Positions 42,446 through 51,946 are shown, counted from the stretch's first letter. The stretch is 64,000 bases of DNA from Chloroflexota bacterium (GCA_016179765.1 JACPCL010000037.1:1-64000), one strand, 5' to 3'. The notes: generated by a model not told the origin, from the sequence alone. Program-made: numbers and translations.

Positions 42446-43924
42446 CTATCTCAGTGACAGAAGGGTAGCCACCGCGGCCTCGGCCAGGCCCAGCAGCGGC
42501 GCCGGAAAGATACCCAGGAACAGCACCCCCAGGCCAGATACCCCCAGGGCCAGGCGCACCGCAGGGGAGGATGGGACGGTTGCTCGCGATTCCGAGGAGG
42601 AGACGTACAGCGCCTTCACCACCCGCAGGTAATAGTAGGCGGAGACGGCGCTGTTGACGACGCCCACCAGAGCCAGCCACACCAGGTCCGCGCGAACGGC
42701 GGCGTTGAACAAGTACAGCTTGCCCATGAAACCGGCGGTTGGGGGAATGCCAATGAGAGAAACCAGGGAGAAGGCCAGCACCGCGGAGACGACGGGGGCC
42801 TTCTTGCCCATGCCAGCGAAGCCGTCCACCTGATCGTTGCCCGTCCTGTTGGTGATGGCGATAACGGCGAAGAAGGCGGCCAGGTTGGTAGCGGCGTATG
42901 CACCCAAATAGAAGAGAACGCTAGAGAGTCCAAGGCCTTCGGAGCCTGCCGGCTCCCGCACGGCCATGGCCGCCACGCCCACCAGAATGTACCCCGCGTG
43001 GGCGATGGTGCTGTAAGCCAGGAGGCGCTTGATGTTGCTCTGCCCCATGGCCATCAGATTCCCCACCGTCATAGACAGGGCGCTGAGCACCGCAAAGAGC
43101 ATCCCCCAGTCCAGGCTGACTGCCCCAAAGGCGGTGGAGAACAGCCGGAGCAACACGGCAAACCCCGCCGCCTTGCTGGCCACCGAAAGGTACGCGGTCA
43201 CCGGCGTGGGCGCACCTTCGTAGACGTCCGGCGTCCACATCTGGAAGGGGAACATGGCTATTTTGAAGCCAAACCCCGCGGCTATCAGCACGCCGCCAGC
43301 CAGCACCGCAGGGCTGCCAAAGGGCTGGCCACCTGCCGCCACCGCCTGGGCGATCTCCCCAAGCTGGGTGCTGCCAGTGTAGCCATAGACCAGCACCATG
43401 CCATACAGGAGCAAGGCGGAGCTCATGGCGCTCAGCAGCAGAAACTTGAGGCCCGCTTCCGTGGAGCGCTCGTCTCGCAAAAAGGCGGCCAGGGCCGCCA
43501 GGGGCAGCGACGTCAGCTCCAGGCTGATGTACATAGACACCAGCTCCGTCGCCGCTGCCAGCAGCATCATGCCCAAAGCCGAGAAGAGCACCAGGGCGTA
43601 AAACTCCCCTTTGTACCGCTGGAACCTGGCCACATAGTCGGCAGCGCCAAGGATCACCAGGGCCACCACCGCCAGCACCAGAAACTGGAAGAACAGGGCG
43701 AACTTGTCCACCACCAGGGTGTCAAAGACGCCCGCCATGGCCCCACCGGTGTTCACGTCGCCCCACAGGGCCAAGGCAAAGGCCGCTGGCAAGAGAAGGC
43801 CCAACAGAGATACGGCAGCCACCAGGCCTGTGCGCCTGGTGACCAGGTCTAGCAGCACCACAAGGCCCCCAACCCCTGCCAGGGCAATCGGTGGGGCCAG
43901 CAGATACAGGTCGTGCGCGGTCAT
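42446..43924 (-). CDS. nuoN: NADH-quinone oxidoreductase subunit N
   Basis: Antiporter-like membrane subunit of complex I. 492 residues with about 14 helices. Motifs: SMYISLELTSLPLAALAAFL, MFPFQMWTPDVYEGAPTPVT (with the usual Lys/Glu surroundings), QSNIKRLLAYSTIAHAGYIL and SLIGIPPTAGFMGKLYLF. It is the last gene of the nuo operon and starts three bases after the nuoM stop. Confidence 0.97.
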   Translation of the reverse strand: MTAHDLYLLAPPIALAGVGGLVVLLDLVTRRTGLVAAVSLLGLLLPAAFALALWGDVNTGGAMAGVFDTLVVDKFALFFQFLVLAVVALVILGAADYVARFQRYKGEFYALVLFSALGMMLLAAATELVSMYISLELTSLPLAALAAFLRDERSTEAGLKFLLLSAMSSALLLYGMVLVYGYTGSTQLGEIAQAVAAGGQPFGSPAVLAGGVLIAAGFGFKIAMFPFQMWTPDVYEGAPTPVTAYLSVASKAAGFAVLLRLFSTAFGAVSLDWGMLFAVLSALSMTVGNLMAMGQSNIKRLLAYSTIAHAGYILVGVAAMAVREPAGSEGLGLSSVLFYLGAYAATNLAAFFAVIAITNRTGNDQVDGFAGMGKKAPVVSAVLAFSLVSLIGIPPTAGFMGKLYLFNAAVRADLVWLALVGVVNSAVSAYYYLRVVKALYVSSSESRATVPSSPAVRLALGVSGLGVLFLGIFPAPLLGLAEAAVATLLSLR

Positions 43925-43927
43925 AAC

Positions 43928-45472
43928 CTAACCAAAACGTGAAATGATGGGCGCTACCCCAGAGGTAAAGACATCCGTCAGCCAGGCGGGATACACGCCC
44001 ACCGCAAGAATGGCAATGAACAGCAGGACAACCGGGATCGCCTCCGCCAAGGTGGCGTCGCCCACGTGGTCGTACCGGCGCAGCGCAGGGCCGAACATCA
44101 CCCGCTGCACCATCCACAGGATGTAGCCAGCCGTCAGCACGATGCTAAAGACGGCGATAGCCGTGGGCCAGCCCCAGACGCTGAAGGTTCCCAGGAACAC
44201 CAGCAGCTCGGCAACGAACCCACTCAACCCGGGCAACCCCAGAGAGGCGAGTCCGGCCATGACTAAGAAGGCAGCCAGGAAGGGCATTCGCGCGGCAAGG
44301 CCGCCCAGGTCAGGGATGTACCGGGTGTGGGCCTTCTCATACACGAAGCCCACCAGCAGGAACAGGAGGCCGGTGATGGTCCCATGGGTGAACATCTGCA
44401 AGGCCGCGCCACTGAGCCCTACTGGGCTGAGCCGGTCCGCTGCAACGCCTACCGAGCTGATGCCGATGAGCACCAGGCCCATGTGGCTAATACTGCTGTA
44501 GGCGATCATCCGCTTCAAGTCGTTCTGGCGCATAGTGACGACGGCTCCATACATGACGCTCATCACGCCCAGAGCTACCAGCAGCCAGGCGTACTCTCGC
44601 GCCACCTCCGGGAACATGGTGACGCACACGCGGATCAACCCGTAGCCCCCCATCTTGATGAGCACGCCCGCCAGCATCACGCTGCCTGCCGTGGGCGCGT
44701 CCGTGTGGGCGTCGGGCAGCCAGGTGTGTACCGGCCAGGAGGGCAGCTTGATGGCGAAGGCGGTGAAGAAGAGGAAAAATACTACCTGGACGGGCAGGAT
44801 AAGGTTGCTCCACTCCTTCTGCTGGCCGAGCGCCACCATGTCAAAGGTTCCTGTAGAGAAGTACAGCACGAGCAGGCCCACCAGCATGAAGGCAGAGCCA
44901 AAGATGGTGAACGCCAGAAACTTGAGGGCCGAGTACTCCTTGCGTCCACTCCCCCAGATGGAGATGAGGAGGTACATGGGGATAAGCTCCAACTCCCAGA
45001 AGACGAAGAAGAGGACAAAGTCCAGGGAGGTGAAGACGCCCATGACGGCGGTCTGGAGCACCAGGAGCCAGATGAAATGCTCTTTGGCCCGCCGCCGGAC
45101 ATTCCAGGAGGCCAGGACGGCGCACAGCCCCAGGAGGCCGTTAAGCAGCACCAGGGGCGCGCTCAAACCATCAACGCCAAGGTAATACTGAGCATTGATG
45201 GGGACTATCCAATCAGCGCGGGTGATAAGTTGCAGGCCACCCTGCGCCAGGTCGTAGGAGAGAAAGACCGTCACGGAGAGGAGGAGCTCCGCCACGGAGA
45301 CCAGGAGGGCAAGGCTGCGCGCCCTTTGCGTGCGCGGACCGGCCTTCAGCCAGCCAGGGGTAGGCTTACGACGCGCCGAGCCACCCTGCCAACGTATGAC
45401 CTTCGTAAGCCACGCCAGCAGCAGGATGGCCAAAGCCCCGGCCAGGGGTGTGAACACAACCGCCGTCAGCAA
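43928..45472 (-). CDS. nuoM: NADH-quinone oxidoreductase subunit M
   Basis: Proton-pumping antiporter-like subunit, 514 residues. The start is TTG at 45472, with AGGAGCG nine bases upstream. Motifs: FFVFWELELIPMYLLISIWG, VHTWLPDAHTDAPTAGSVML, QNDLKRMIAYSSISHMGLVL and GLASLGLPGLSGFVAELLVF. The N terminus has a basic insertion (RWQGGSARRKPTPGWLKAGP) between the first helices. Confidence 0.97.
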   Translation of the reverse strand: MLTAVVFTPLAGALAILLLAWLTKVIRWQGGSARRKPTPGWLKAGPRTQRARSLALLVSVAELLLSVTVFLSYDLAQGGLQLITRADWIVPINAQYYLGVDGLSAPLVLLNGLLGLCAVLASWNVRRRAKEHFIWLLVLQTAVMGVFTSLDFVLFFVFWELELIPMYLLISIWGSGRKEYSALKFLAFTIFGSAFMLVGLLVLYFSTGTFDMVALGQQKEWSNLILPVQVVFFLFFTAFAIKLPSWPVHTWLPDAHTDAPTAGSVMLAGVLIKMGGYGLIRVCVTMFPEVAREYAWLLVALGVMSVMYGAVVTMRQNDLKRMIAYSSISHMGLVLIGISSVGVAADRLSPVGLSGAALQMFTHGTITGLLFLLVGFVYEKAHTRYIPDLGGLAARMPFLAAFLVMAGLASLGLPGLSGFVAELLVFLGTFSVWGWPTAIAVFSIVLTAGYILWMVQRVMFGPALRRYDHVGDATLAEAIPVVLLFIAILAVGVYPAWLTDVFTSGVAPIISRFG

Positions 45473-45494
45473 CGCCCGCTCCTATGATATGACT

Positions 45495-45576
45495 GCCCCT
45501 GACCCTCGCCCTCTCCCATCAAGGGAGAGGAGATTTCCCCTTCTCCCCTTGTGGAGAAGGTTAGGATGAGGGGTAA
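45495..45576. repeat. CTCTCCC-hairpin dispersed repeat
   Basis: CTGACCCTCGCCCTCTCCCA then TCAAGGGAGAGGAG, followed by CCTTCTCC / GGAGAAGG and a GGTTAGGATGAGGGG tail. It fills the nuoL-nuoM spacer of 151 bases, inside the operon. Confidence 0.7.
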
Positions 45577-45623
45577 GCAATCTTTCAACAACCTGATCTG
45601 TTACGGTCACAGAGAAGAGACTT

Positions 45624-47621
45624 CTATCTCCCAAAGACCAGATACACTCCTATGATCGCCAGAACGCCCAGAGAGATGACGACTCCATAGGCCTGGGTCT
45701 GGCCGTTTTGCAGGGGCGCCACGGTGCGGCCACCGTTCCGGCTAAGCCAGCCCAGGAAGTCTACAAACCGGTCTATCACCTCCCGGTCAAACCAGTTGAG
45801 CCCTCGGGCAATGCCCTGATAGAAGAGACTTCGGACAATGACCCCTTCGTACAGTGCGTCCATGTAGTACCGGTTGAGCAGCAGGGTGCGTATGGGGCCA
45901 AAAGCTCGGCCCACGGCTTCAGGCGAAGGCGAACGACGCCCGTAGACCAGCGCGGCCAGGCCAACGCCGCCGAGGGCTACTGCAGAGGAGGCCGCCGCCA
46001 ACCCAGGGCTAAAGCCCTCCGCGTGCTCTTCCAGGAACTCCACAAACCAGTGGGCTGGAACGCCTGCCAGGTCGCCCAACGGGTTCGCCACGTAACCCGC
46101 AGCTATCGCCAGTACCGCCAGCACGAGCATTGGAGCGATCATCACCAGCGGGGACTCCGCCAGGTGGACGCTCGGTGCGGCCTCCTCACCAGCGGCATGG
46201 TCCTGGTCATGCTCCCCTCGTGCCGGCGGCCCTGGCTGCGGGTGCTCTGCCCCCACGCCGCCTCGGAAGGGGCCGTGAAAGGTCATGATAATGACCCGGA
46301 ACATATAGAAGGCGGTCAGGAACACCGCCACGAATGCCAGCCAGAACACCAGGGAGTCCACGCCCTTATCGCCGCGCCACGCCGACAGGAGCACCTCGTC
46401 TTTGCTCCAGAACCCGGCCAGGGGGAAGACCCCCGCCAGGCTCAGCGCGCCTATCAGGAAGGTGGCGTACGTCCAGGGCATCGCCTTGCGCAGGCCGCCC
46501 ATGAAGCGCATGTCAAAGGTGAGGATGGCATGGCTCACACTGCCCGCGCCCAGGAACAGGAGGCACTTGAAGAAGGCGTGGGTGAAGAGGTGGAAGATGG
46601 CCACCGCCGGCGCTCCCACGCCAATGGCCAGCATCATGTACCCAAGCTGGCTGATGGTGGAGTAGGCCAGCACCCGCTTGATGTCGTACATCACCAGGCC
46701 CATGGTGGCGGCGAAGACCGCCGTGAACCCACCCACCAGGGCGACCGTCGTCATGGCGGCGGCGGAGTGCTCAAAGAGGGGGAAGAAGCGGGCCGTCAGA
46801 AACACGCCCGCGGCCACCATTGTGGCGGCGTGGATGAGGGAGCTGACAGGCGTGGGGCCTTCCATAGCGTCGGGCAGCCAGGTGTGCAGGGGGAACTGGC
46901 CGGACTTGCCGGCGGCCCCGGCGAAGACGCCCAGGGCCGTCCACGTTGCGGCAAAGGTGGTCATCATGCCCGCCGCCGCAAGGATGTCGGGTATCTCAAA
47001 GGGGTTCCGCCCGGCGAAGGCGGCGGTGTCCCGCTGCAAAAACAGGTACAGGATCGCCAGCAGAAAGCCCACGTCGCCAATGCGGGTAACTAGGAAGGCC
47101 TTCTTTGCCGCGGCGGCTGCGGCTGGCCGCTGGTGCCAAAAGCCAATGAGGAGATAGGAGCACAGGCCCACCAGTTCCCAAAAGACGTAGAGCTGGATGA
47201 TGCTGCGGGCCATGACAACGCCCACCATGGAGGCGGTGAACAGGGACATGTAGGCAAAGTAGCGGGCGTACCCTTCGTCGTCCTTCATGTAGCCCAGAGA
47301 GTAGACCTGCACCAGCAGGCTCACGCCCGTGACCACCACCAGCATGATGGCCGTCAGCGGGTCCATGAGGATGCCGATACGGATATCCAGGCCGCTGATG
47401 GCCAGCCACCGGTGGGACGGCCAGCCGATGGCCTGCTCGTGGCCTAGGGTGGAACGCAAGGCATAGGCCGACAGCAGAAAGGCGAGGCCGATGGCCAGAA
47501 CTGTGACGTAGCCGCTCACCCTGGAGCGACTGCCCAGGAAGGGGCGGATAACCAGTGCGATAAGGGCAAAGGAAGCCAACGGGAGCAGAAAGATAGCCCA
47601 GGCCCCAAGCTCACTTATCAT
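45624..47621 (-). CDS. nuoL: NADH-quinone oxidoreductase subunit L
   Basis: The largest antiporter-like subunit, 665 residues. Motifs: YVFWELVGLCSYLLIGFWHQ, PLHTWLPDAMEGPTPVSSLI, YDIKRVLAYSTISQLGYMML, LSLAGVFPLAGFWSKDEVLL. The C terminus shows the extended region (NRYYMDALYEGVIVRSLFYQ; FDREVIDRFVDFLGWLSRNG) corresponding to the lateral helix part. A hydrophilic loop after helix 13 is long (GGVGAEHPQPGPPARGEHDQ). ATG start. Confidence 0.97.
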   Translation of the reverse strand: MISELGAWAIFLLPLASFALIALVIRPFLGSRSRVSGYVTVLAIGLAFLLSAYALRSTLGHEQAIGWPSHRWLAISGLDIRIGILMDPLTAIMLVVVTGVSLLVQVYSLGYMKDDEGYARYFAYMSLFTASMVGVVMARSIIQLYVFWELVGLCSYLLIGFWHQRPAAAAAAKKAFLVTRIGDVGFLLAILYLFLQRDTAAFAGRNPFEIPDILAAAGMMTTFAATWTALGVFAGAAGKSGQFPLHTWLPDAMEGPTPVSSLIHAATMVAAGVFLTARFFPLFEHSAAAMTTVALVGGFTAVFAATMGLVMYDIKRVLAYSTISQLGYMMLAIGVGAPAVAIFHLFTHAFFKCLLFLGAGSVSHAILTFDMRFMGGLRKAMPWTYATFLIGALSLAGVFPLAGFWSKDEVLLSAWRGDKGVDSLVFWLAFVAVFLTAFYMFRVIIMTFHGPFRGGVGAEHPQPGPPARGEHDQDHAAGEEAAPSVHLAESPLVMIAPMLVLAVLAIAAGYVANPLGDLAGVPAHWFVEFLEEHAEGFSPGLAAASSAVALGGVGLAALVYGRRSPSPEAVGRAFGPIRTLLLNRYYMDALYEGVIVRSLFYQGIARGLNWFDREVIDRFVDFLGWLSRNGGRTVAPLQNGQTQAYGVVISLGVLAIIGVYLVFGR

Positions 47622-47625
47622 ACGC

Positions 47626-47820
47626 CTACAGCTTCCTCAAAATCTCGTCAGCAACGTGCTCGCGGCCATGCGGCACCATGATCCTGAAGGGCACACGCTC
47701 CCCCCACTGAAGGATATCCCCTTCCGGCAGGATGCGCGTGGGCAACCCCTCACCCTCCAAGACGTTCTTCCACATCTCAGCGATGGCCAGGTTCGGCGCC
47801 TTCATGTAGTCAACCCACAT
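47626..47820 (-). CDS. DUF2007-like small protein inside the nuo operon
   Basis: A 64-residue protein with pattern APNLAIAEMWKNVLEGEGLP then TRILPEGDILQWGERVPFRI and VPHGREHVADEILRKL, resembling DUF2007 (putative signal-transducing, GlnB-like fold) proteins. The start may be MWVDYMKAP or MKAPNL five codons later. It lies between nuoK and nuoL, four bases from nuoL, hence co-transcribed. Its link to complex I is unknown. Confidence 0.7.
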   Translation of the reverse strand: MWVDYMKAPNLAIAEMWKNVLEGEGLPTRILPEGDILQWGERVPFRIMVPHGREHVADEILRKL

Positions 47821-47829
47821 AGATTGCCA

Positions 47830-47975
47830 TCTCTCCCCTTCCCCAAAGGGGAAGGGGATGGGGGTTAGGGTATTCCTAAGGGCGCGGCAACCGCGCCTCT
47901 ACACAACTCGCTCCATGGCGGGCCTCAATCTCCGCCAAGCATGTAGGGGCGAGGTTTCCTCGCCCCTTAAGGTCA
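47830..47975. repeat. repeat-filled spacer between nuoK and the DUF2007-like gene
   Basis: CTCTCCCCTTCCCCAAAGGG then GAAGGGG is a palindromic repeat; then GTAGGGGCGAGGTTTCCTCG then CCCCT, another hairpin (GGGGCGAGG / CCTCGCCCC) near 47944-47968. No coding sequence is seen. Confidence 0.6.
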
Positions 47976-47977
47976 CC

Positions 47978-48331
47978 CTATCGCTTCATCAGATTCACCT
48001 GGGTCAAGTCCACCGTCCCGCGGCTGCGGTACACCGCTATCACGATGGCCAGCCCCAGGGCCACTTCCGCCGCCGCCACCACAATGACAAACAGAGCAAA
48101 CACCTGCCCAGTCAGCACCCGCTGGACCACGGCGTCCGCGATAGAGGTGGTGTCGGCGCGCAGCGCCGCCGGCGTCACGTAGCGAGAGACGGCCACCGCC
48201 GCTACGTTGACGGCGTTGAACATCAGCTCAATGGACATGAGCACGACGACCACATTGCGCCGGGTCAGCGCCCCATACAGCCCGATGCTGAAGAGCACGA
48301 CGGACAGCAATAAGAAGTTTTCCAGACTCAT
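47978..48331 (-). CDS. nuoK: NADH-quinone oxidoreductase subunit K
   Basis: Small membrane subunit of complex I, 117 residues from [20 protein letters not shown], slightly longer than the usual 100. The [20 protein letters not shown] motif with the conserved Glu residues is present, and [20 protein letters not shown] carries the second Glu. About 17 extra residues ([17 protein letters not shown]) form a loop between helices 2 and 3. The start is at 48331; a longer frame enters repeat DNA. Confidence 0.95.
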   Translation of the reverse strand: MSLENFLLLSVVLFSIGLYGALTRRNVVVVLMSIELMFNAVNVAAVAVSRYVTPAALRADTTSIADAVVQRVLTGQVFALFVIVVAAAEVALGLAIVIAVYRSRGTVDLTQVNLMKR

Positions 48332-48357
48332 ATGCCTATCCCAAGATTGCCAAACCG

Positions 48358-48484
48358 AGCGTCCAGAGGGGCAACGCCCAGGAGCTTGCCCTGTGCGAAC
48401 CGAAGGGACGGGGGTCTGGGGGTGTCCCCCAGGCCTTTCCCTCCCCCTCTCCCTTGACAAGGGAGAGGGGGACACAGGGGGTAT
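48358..48484. repeat. R1 inner part and CTCTCCC hairpin in the nuoJ-nuoK spacer
   Basis: GCGTCCAGAGGGGCAACGCC with TCTGGGGGTGTCCCCCAG is the inner part of an R1 repeat without its ends (48358-48441), followed by CCCTCTCCCTTGACAAGGGA then GAGGGG (48442-48484). Confidence 0.65.
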
Positions 48485-48499
48485 GGGTTCCAGTGAAGC

Positions 48500-49024
48500 T
48501 CATGGCTGGCGCTCCCGCACCAGCACCAGCGCGCCGACGATGGCCGCCAGCAGCAGCACCGAGGCCACCTCAAAGGGCAGCACCCACTCACTCAGGAGCA
48601 GGCCCGCCAGCCACTGGGGTGTCGCCGATAGCACCTCCTGCACCCTGGCCAGGCTCTCTGCCGAAAGGGTGTCTTCCATGAGCGACCAGTTGGTCTGAAG
48701 GACCACGGTGGCCAGGAAGGCCAAAAGGAGGGCCGAGCCCAGGAGGGCCGGCAACCGCAACCGGTTGGCGGTGTTGCCCGTCTCGGCGTCTCGGGTCAGC
48801 AGAGAGGCGAAGACCAGCAGCACCGAAACCGCCCCAACGTAGATGAGCACCTGCACCACCGCCAGGAAGTCGGCGTTGAGCAGGACAAAGAGGCCGGCCA
48901 CCGCCAAAAATGAAAAGGCCAGCATCACCGCGGCGCGGAAGATGCTCTTCATCGTGACCACCGCCACCGCCGAGCCAACGCTGGCCCCTGCCAGCGCCCA
49001 GAAGAGGATGTCCTGCGCCGTCAA
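48500..49024 (-). CDS. nuoJ: NADH-quinone oxidoreductase subunit J
   Basis: Membrane subunit, 174 residues with five helices. The typical AVLFVLLNADFLAVVQVLIY-like motif (VAGLFVLLNADFLAVVQVLI then YVGAVSVLLVF) is present. I chose TTG at 49024, overlapping the nuoI stop (TTGA), with GGAGG eight bases upstream; the frame begins (Met)TAQDILFWALAGAS. Confidence 0.93.
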   Translation of the reverse strand: MTAQDILFWALAGASVGSAVAVVTMKSIFRAAVMLAFSFLAVAGLFVLLNADFLAVVQVLIYVGAVSVLLVFASLLTRDAETGNTANRLRLPALLGSALLLAFLATVVLQTNWSLMEDTLSAESLARVQEVLSATPQWLAGLLLSEWVLPFEVASVLLLAAIVGALVLVRERQP

Positions 49025-49593
49025 GGCTTCGCCTCCCGGTCTGTCGTCATCTCCTCTGTAGTGGGCCGCAGGGGCAGGTGGTAGGGCCAAGGTTCGCGAC
49101 CCGCGCCCTGCCACGTCATCGGCTCGCCCCTACGGGGATCATAGTTCTGGGCCTCAAGCTGCGGGCGATACCAGGTGCTGGGGCGCTTTTCCGCCGTGCG
49201 CAGGCGCTCCACGGAAATCACCAGGTCCTGGCGGCGGTACTTGGCCTCCTCAAAGCCGCTGCCCATGAAGAGGGCGTCGTAGGGGCAAGCCTCCACACAC
49301 AGGCCGCAGAACATGCACCGGCCTATGTCTATGTCAAAGACGTCAATAGCGTAGGAGTCCCCTTCCGCAGGCGTCTCCTGGCTTGGGTGGGTGACGATGC
49401 GGATGATCCCCAGGGGGCAGAACTTGGCGCAGCTCGCGCAGCCGGTGCACCGCTCCTCGTACCAGGTGAACTCCTCTCCCCGAAAGCGGGGATGCTGGGG
49501 CGCCCGCTGCTCCGGATAGGAGATGGTGAAGGGCCTCCGTATGAAGTTCTTCAGCGTCACCATGAAGCCATTAAGGATGCCAAGCCCGTACAT
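49021..49593 (-). CDS. nuoI: NADH-quinone oxidoreductase subunit I
   Basis: Peripheral Fe-S subunit holding clusters N6a and N6b. 190 residues with two 4Fe-4S motifs: CTGCASCAKFCPLGI and CMFCGLCVEACPYDALF. The C-terminal tail is polar. Its ATG directly follows the nuoH stop (TAG-ATG), and its stop overlaps nuoJ. Confidence 0.97.
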   Translation of the reverse strand: MYGLGILNGFMVTLKNFIRRPFTISYPEQRAPQHPRFRGEEFTWYEERCTGCASCAKFCPLGIIRIVTHPSQETPAEGDSYAIDVFDIDIGRCMFCGLCVEACPYDALFMGSGFEEAKYRRQDLVISVERLRTAEKRPSTWYRPQLEAQNYDPRRGEPMTWQGAGREPWPYHLPLRPTTEEMTTDREAKP

Positions 49594-50835
49594 CTAAACC
49601 ACCTCCGCTGCAGACGGCTTTGGCGCGCTCACAGGCAGCGCAGGGGTCCGCAGGCTGACCAGGCGGGAGAAGGCGCCGATGCCCACCACCGCCACCGCGA
49701 AGTTGACAACGGACATCAACCACAGGTCAGCGGTAGACAGGACGATGCCCTGCCCGCCCGCCTCCTCGTGGCCAAACAGGAGGAGCTCCGCCGCCGTCAT
49801 AAAGACGTTGATGATGCCCAGGGGCAACAGGAACTTCCAGGCGAAGGCCATGGTCTGGTCAATGCGTACTCTGGGCAGGGTCGCCCGCACCCAGATAAAG
49901 ATAAAGGCCAGGAAGAAGACCTTCATGAGAAACCACACATGGGATGGCAGCAGCGGCCCTTCCCAGCCGTCAAGGAAGAGGGTGGCGATGACGCCGGATG
50001 TCGTCAGCACGGCGGCGTACTCCGCCAAGTAGAAGAGGCCGAACTTCATGCCGCCGTACTCAGTGTGGTAGCCCGCCACAATCTCCGACTCCGCCTCAAG
50101 CTGGTCAAAGGGTGGGCGGTTCATCTCGGCTGAAGCGCTCACCACAAAAATGAACAGCCCCAGGGGTTGCAGAAGGAAGAAGGGGATAACCTGGGCCTCT
50201 ACAATCTCCACAAGGGAAAGGGAGCCGGCCAGAAGCAACACTCCCACGATGGAAAGCACCATGGGGACTTCGTAGCTAATAAGCTGAGCCACGGCGCGCA
50301 TCCCGCCGAAGAGGGCATACCGGTTGCCAGAGGCGATCCCCGCCATGAACACGGCCAGGGCGTTCACCGAGGTCACGGCGATGATGAAGAGCACCCCCAC
50401 GTTCAGGTCCGCGATGAAGGTGTGCTTGCCAAAGGGTATCACCGCCAGCACCATGAACATGACCACCACCATCATGAGCGGGGCCAGGTTGTACAGAAGC
50501 CAGTCCGCACCCTGGGGGACAATGGACTCCTTGGTTAGCAGCTTGATGGCGTCCGCCACGGGCTGGAGCAGTCCAAAAGGCCCCGCCCGGTTAGGACCTA
50601 TCCTGCCCTGGAAGCGGCCCAGGAGCCGGCGCTCCAGGTAGGTGTAAAACATGGTCAGCAGCAGGAAGGCGCTCAGCAGCAGGAAGGTAATGGCAAAGCC
50701 CACAAGGGCAAAGGCCAGCCACTCCCAGCCCGCAGGCAACAGGCCATCCCGCCCGCAGTGCTGAGCGTTGCCCGAATTGCCCGCCAGCAGGCAGTAGAGG
50801 TTGCGGAAGAGGGCGTTCCCCTCCAGGAAAGCCAT
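49594..50835 (-). CDS. nuoH: NADH-quinone oxidoreductase subunit H
   Basis: Membrane subunit at the quinone chamber, 413 residues with about eight to nine helices. Motifs: RRLLGRFQGRIGPNRAGPFG, LQPVADAIKLLTKESIVPQG, AEMNRPPFDQLEAESEIVAG, HTEYGGMKFGLFYLAEYAAV and FIWVRATLPRVRIDQTMAFA. It has an N-terminal extension with two cysteines (NLYCLLAGNSGNAQHCGRDG) before the first helix. Overlaps the nuoD stop by one base. Confidence 0.97.
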   Translation of the reverse strand: MAFLEGNALFRNLYCLLAGNSGNAQHCGRDGLLPAGWEWLAFALVGFAITFLLLSAFLLLTMFYTYLERRLLGRFQGRIGPNRAGPFGLLQPVADAIKLLTKESIVPQGADWLLYNLAPLMMVVVMFMVLAVIPFGKHTFIADLNVGVLFIIAVTSVNALAVFMAGIASGNRYALFGGMRAVAQLISYEVPMVLSIVGVLLLAGSLSLVEIVEAQVIPFFLLQPLGLFIFVVSASAEMNRPPFDQLEAESEIVAGYHTEYGGMKFGLFYLAEYAAVLTTSGVIATLFLDGWEGPLLPSHVWFLMKVFFLAFIFIWVRATLPRVRIDQTMAFAWKFLLPLGIINVFMTAAELLLFGHEEAGGQGIVLSTADLWLMSVVNFAVAVVGIGAFSRLVSLRTPALPVSAPKPSAAEVV

Positions 50836-51938
50836 TACCGGTCTACCTCGCCCATGTTGATGTCAATGCTGCCCAGGGTCACAATCATGTCCGCCAGCTT
50901 CCAGCCGATAAGCATGTCCCTGAGCACCGTCAGGTTAATGAAGGAGGGGGAGCGTATTTTGAAGCGGTAGGGGGCAACGCTGCCATCGCTCACCAGGTAG
51001 AAGCCCAGCTCTCCCTTGGGGCCCTCAATGCGGCTATAGGCGTCGCCCACGGGTGGCCGCACCAGAGCCGGCACGTCGGCCCGCACGGGTCCCGGTTCAA
51101 TCTGCTCCACGCACTGCTCAACGATACGCAGGCTCTGGCGCATCTCGTCTATCCGTATCTTGAACCGGTCATAGTTGTCCCCTGCCCTGCCCAGCGGCAC
51201 GTCAAACTTCACCCGGCCGTACACCTCGTAGGGGTCCACCTTGCGCAGGTCCCAGGGAAAGCCGGTGGCCCGCAGCACCGGCCCCGTCACCGAGCCATTC
51301 AGGGCCTGGTCTACCGTGAGCACACTGACGCCCTTGGTGCGGGTGACCAGAATCTCGTTCTCCGATAGAAGCCGCTCATACTCGTCAATATAGTGGGGCA
51401 TCTCCCCAAGGAAGATGCGCAAGGCGGGCCAGAACTCCTCCGGCGCATCCTGGAACACGCCGCCCACCCGCATGTAGGAGAGGGTGATGCGCGCGCCGCA
51501 CAGCATCTCAAAAAGGTCCAGGATGCGCTCCCGCTCCCGGAAGCAGTACATCAGGGGTGTGGCGAAGGCCCCCAGGTCGTTCAGCAGGAAGCCTGTGGCC
51601 ATCAGATGGCTAGCGATGCGCTGGAGCTCCGCGGCGATGACCCGCAGGTACATGCCGCGCTCCGGCGGCTGGACGCCCGCCAGCTTCTCGCAGGCCAGCA
51701 CGTAGGCCTGGTTGTTGGTCATGGAGGCTACGTAGTCCAGGCGATCGGTCAGGGTGATGACCTGGGTATAGGTGCGCTCCTCGGCCAGCTTTTCCGAGCC
51801 CCGGTGCAGGTAGCCGAAGACCGGCTCCGCGTCCAGGATGACCTCGCCGTCAAAGGTAATGCGCAGGCGAAACACCCCGTGGGTGCTGGGGTGCTGCGGC
51901 CCGACGTTGACGGTGACCGGCTCTGAGCGCATGGGCAT
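50835..51938 (-). CDS. nuoD: NADH-quinone oxidoreductase subunit D
   Basis: The 49-kDa-type quinone-site subunit, 367 residues from MPMRSEPVTVNVGPQHPSTH. GPQHPSTHGVFRLRI, PVFGYLHRGSEKLAEERTYT, TDRLDYVASMTNNQAYVLAC and the C-terminal IGSIDINMGEVDR-like end (LGSIDINMGEVDR) are present. The start at 51938 lies eight bases after the nuoC stop; the longer frame overlaps nuoC and is a shadow. Confidence 0.97.
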   Translation of the reverse strand: MPMRSEPVTVNVGPQHPSTHGVFRLRITFDGEVILDAEPVFGYLHRGSEKLAEERTYTQVITLTDRLDYVASMTNNQAYVLACEKLAGVQPPERGMYLRVIAAELQRIASHLMATGFLLNDLGAFATPLMYCFRERERILDLFEMLCGARITLSYMRVGGVFQDAPEEFWPALRIFLGEMPHYIDEYERLLSENEILVTRTKGVSVLTVDQALNGSVTGPVLRATGFPWDLRKVDPYEVYGRVKFDVPLGRAGDNYDRFKIRIDEMRQSLRIVEQCVEQIEPGPVRADVPALVRPPVGDAYSRIEGPKGELGFYLVSDGSVAPYRFKIRSPSFINLTVLRDMLIGWKLADMIVTLGSIDINMGEVDR

Positions 51939-51946
51939 GACGGCCC

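Noticed and set aside
45708-47093. A 461-residue plus-strand ORF opposite nuoL.
   Set aside because: Antisense shadow; nuoL motifs on the minus strand are unequivocal.
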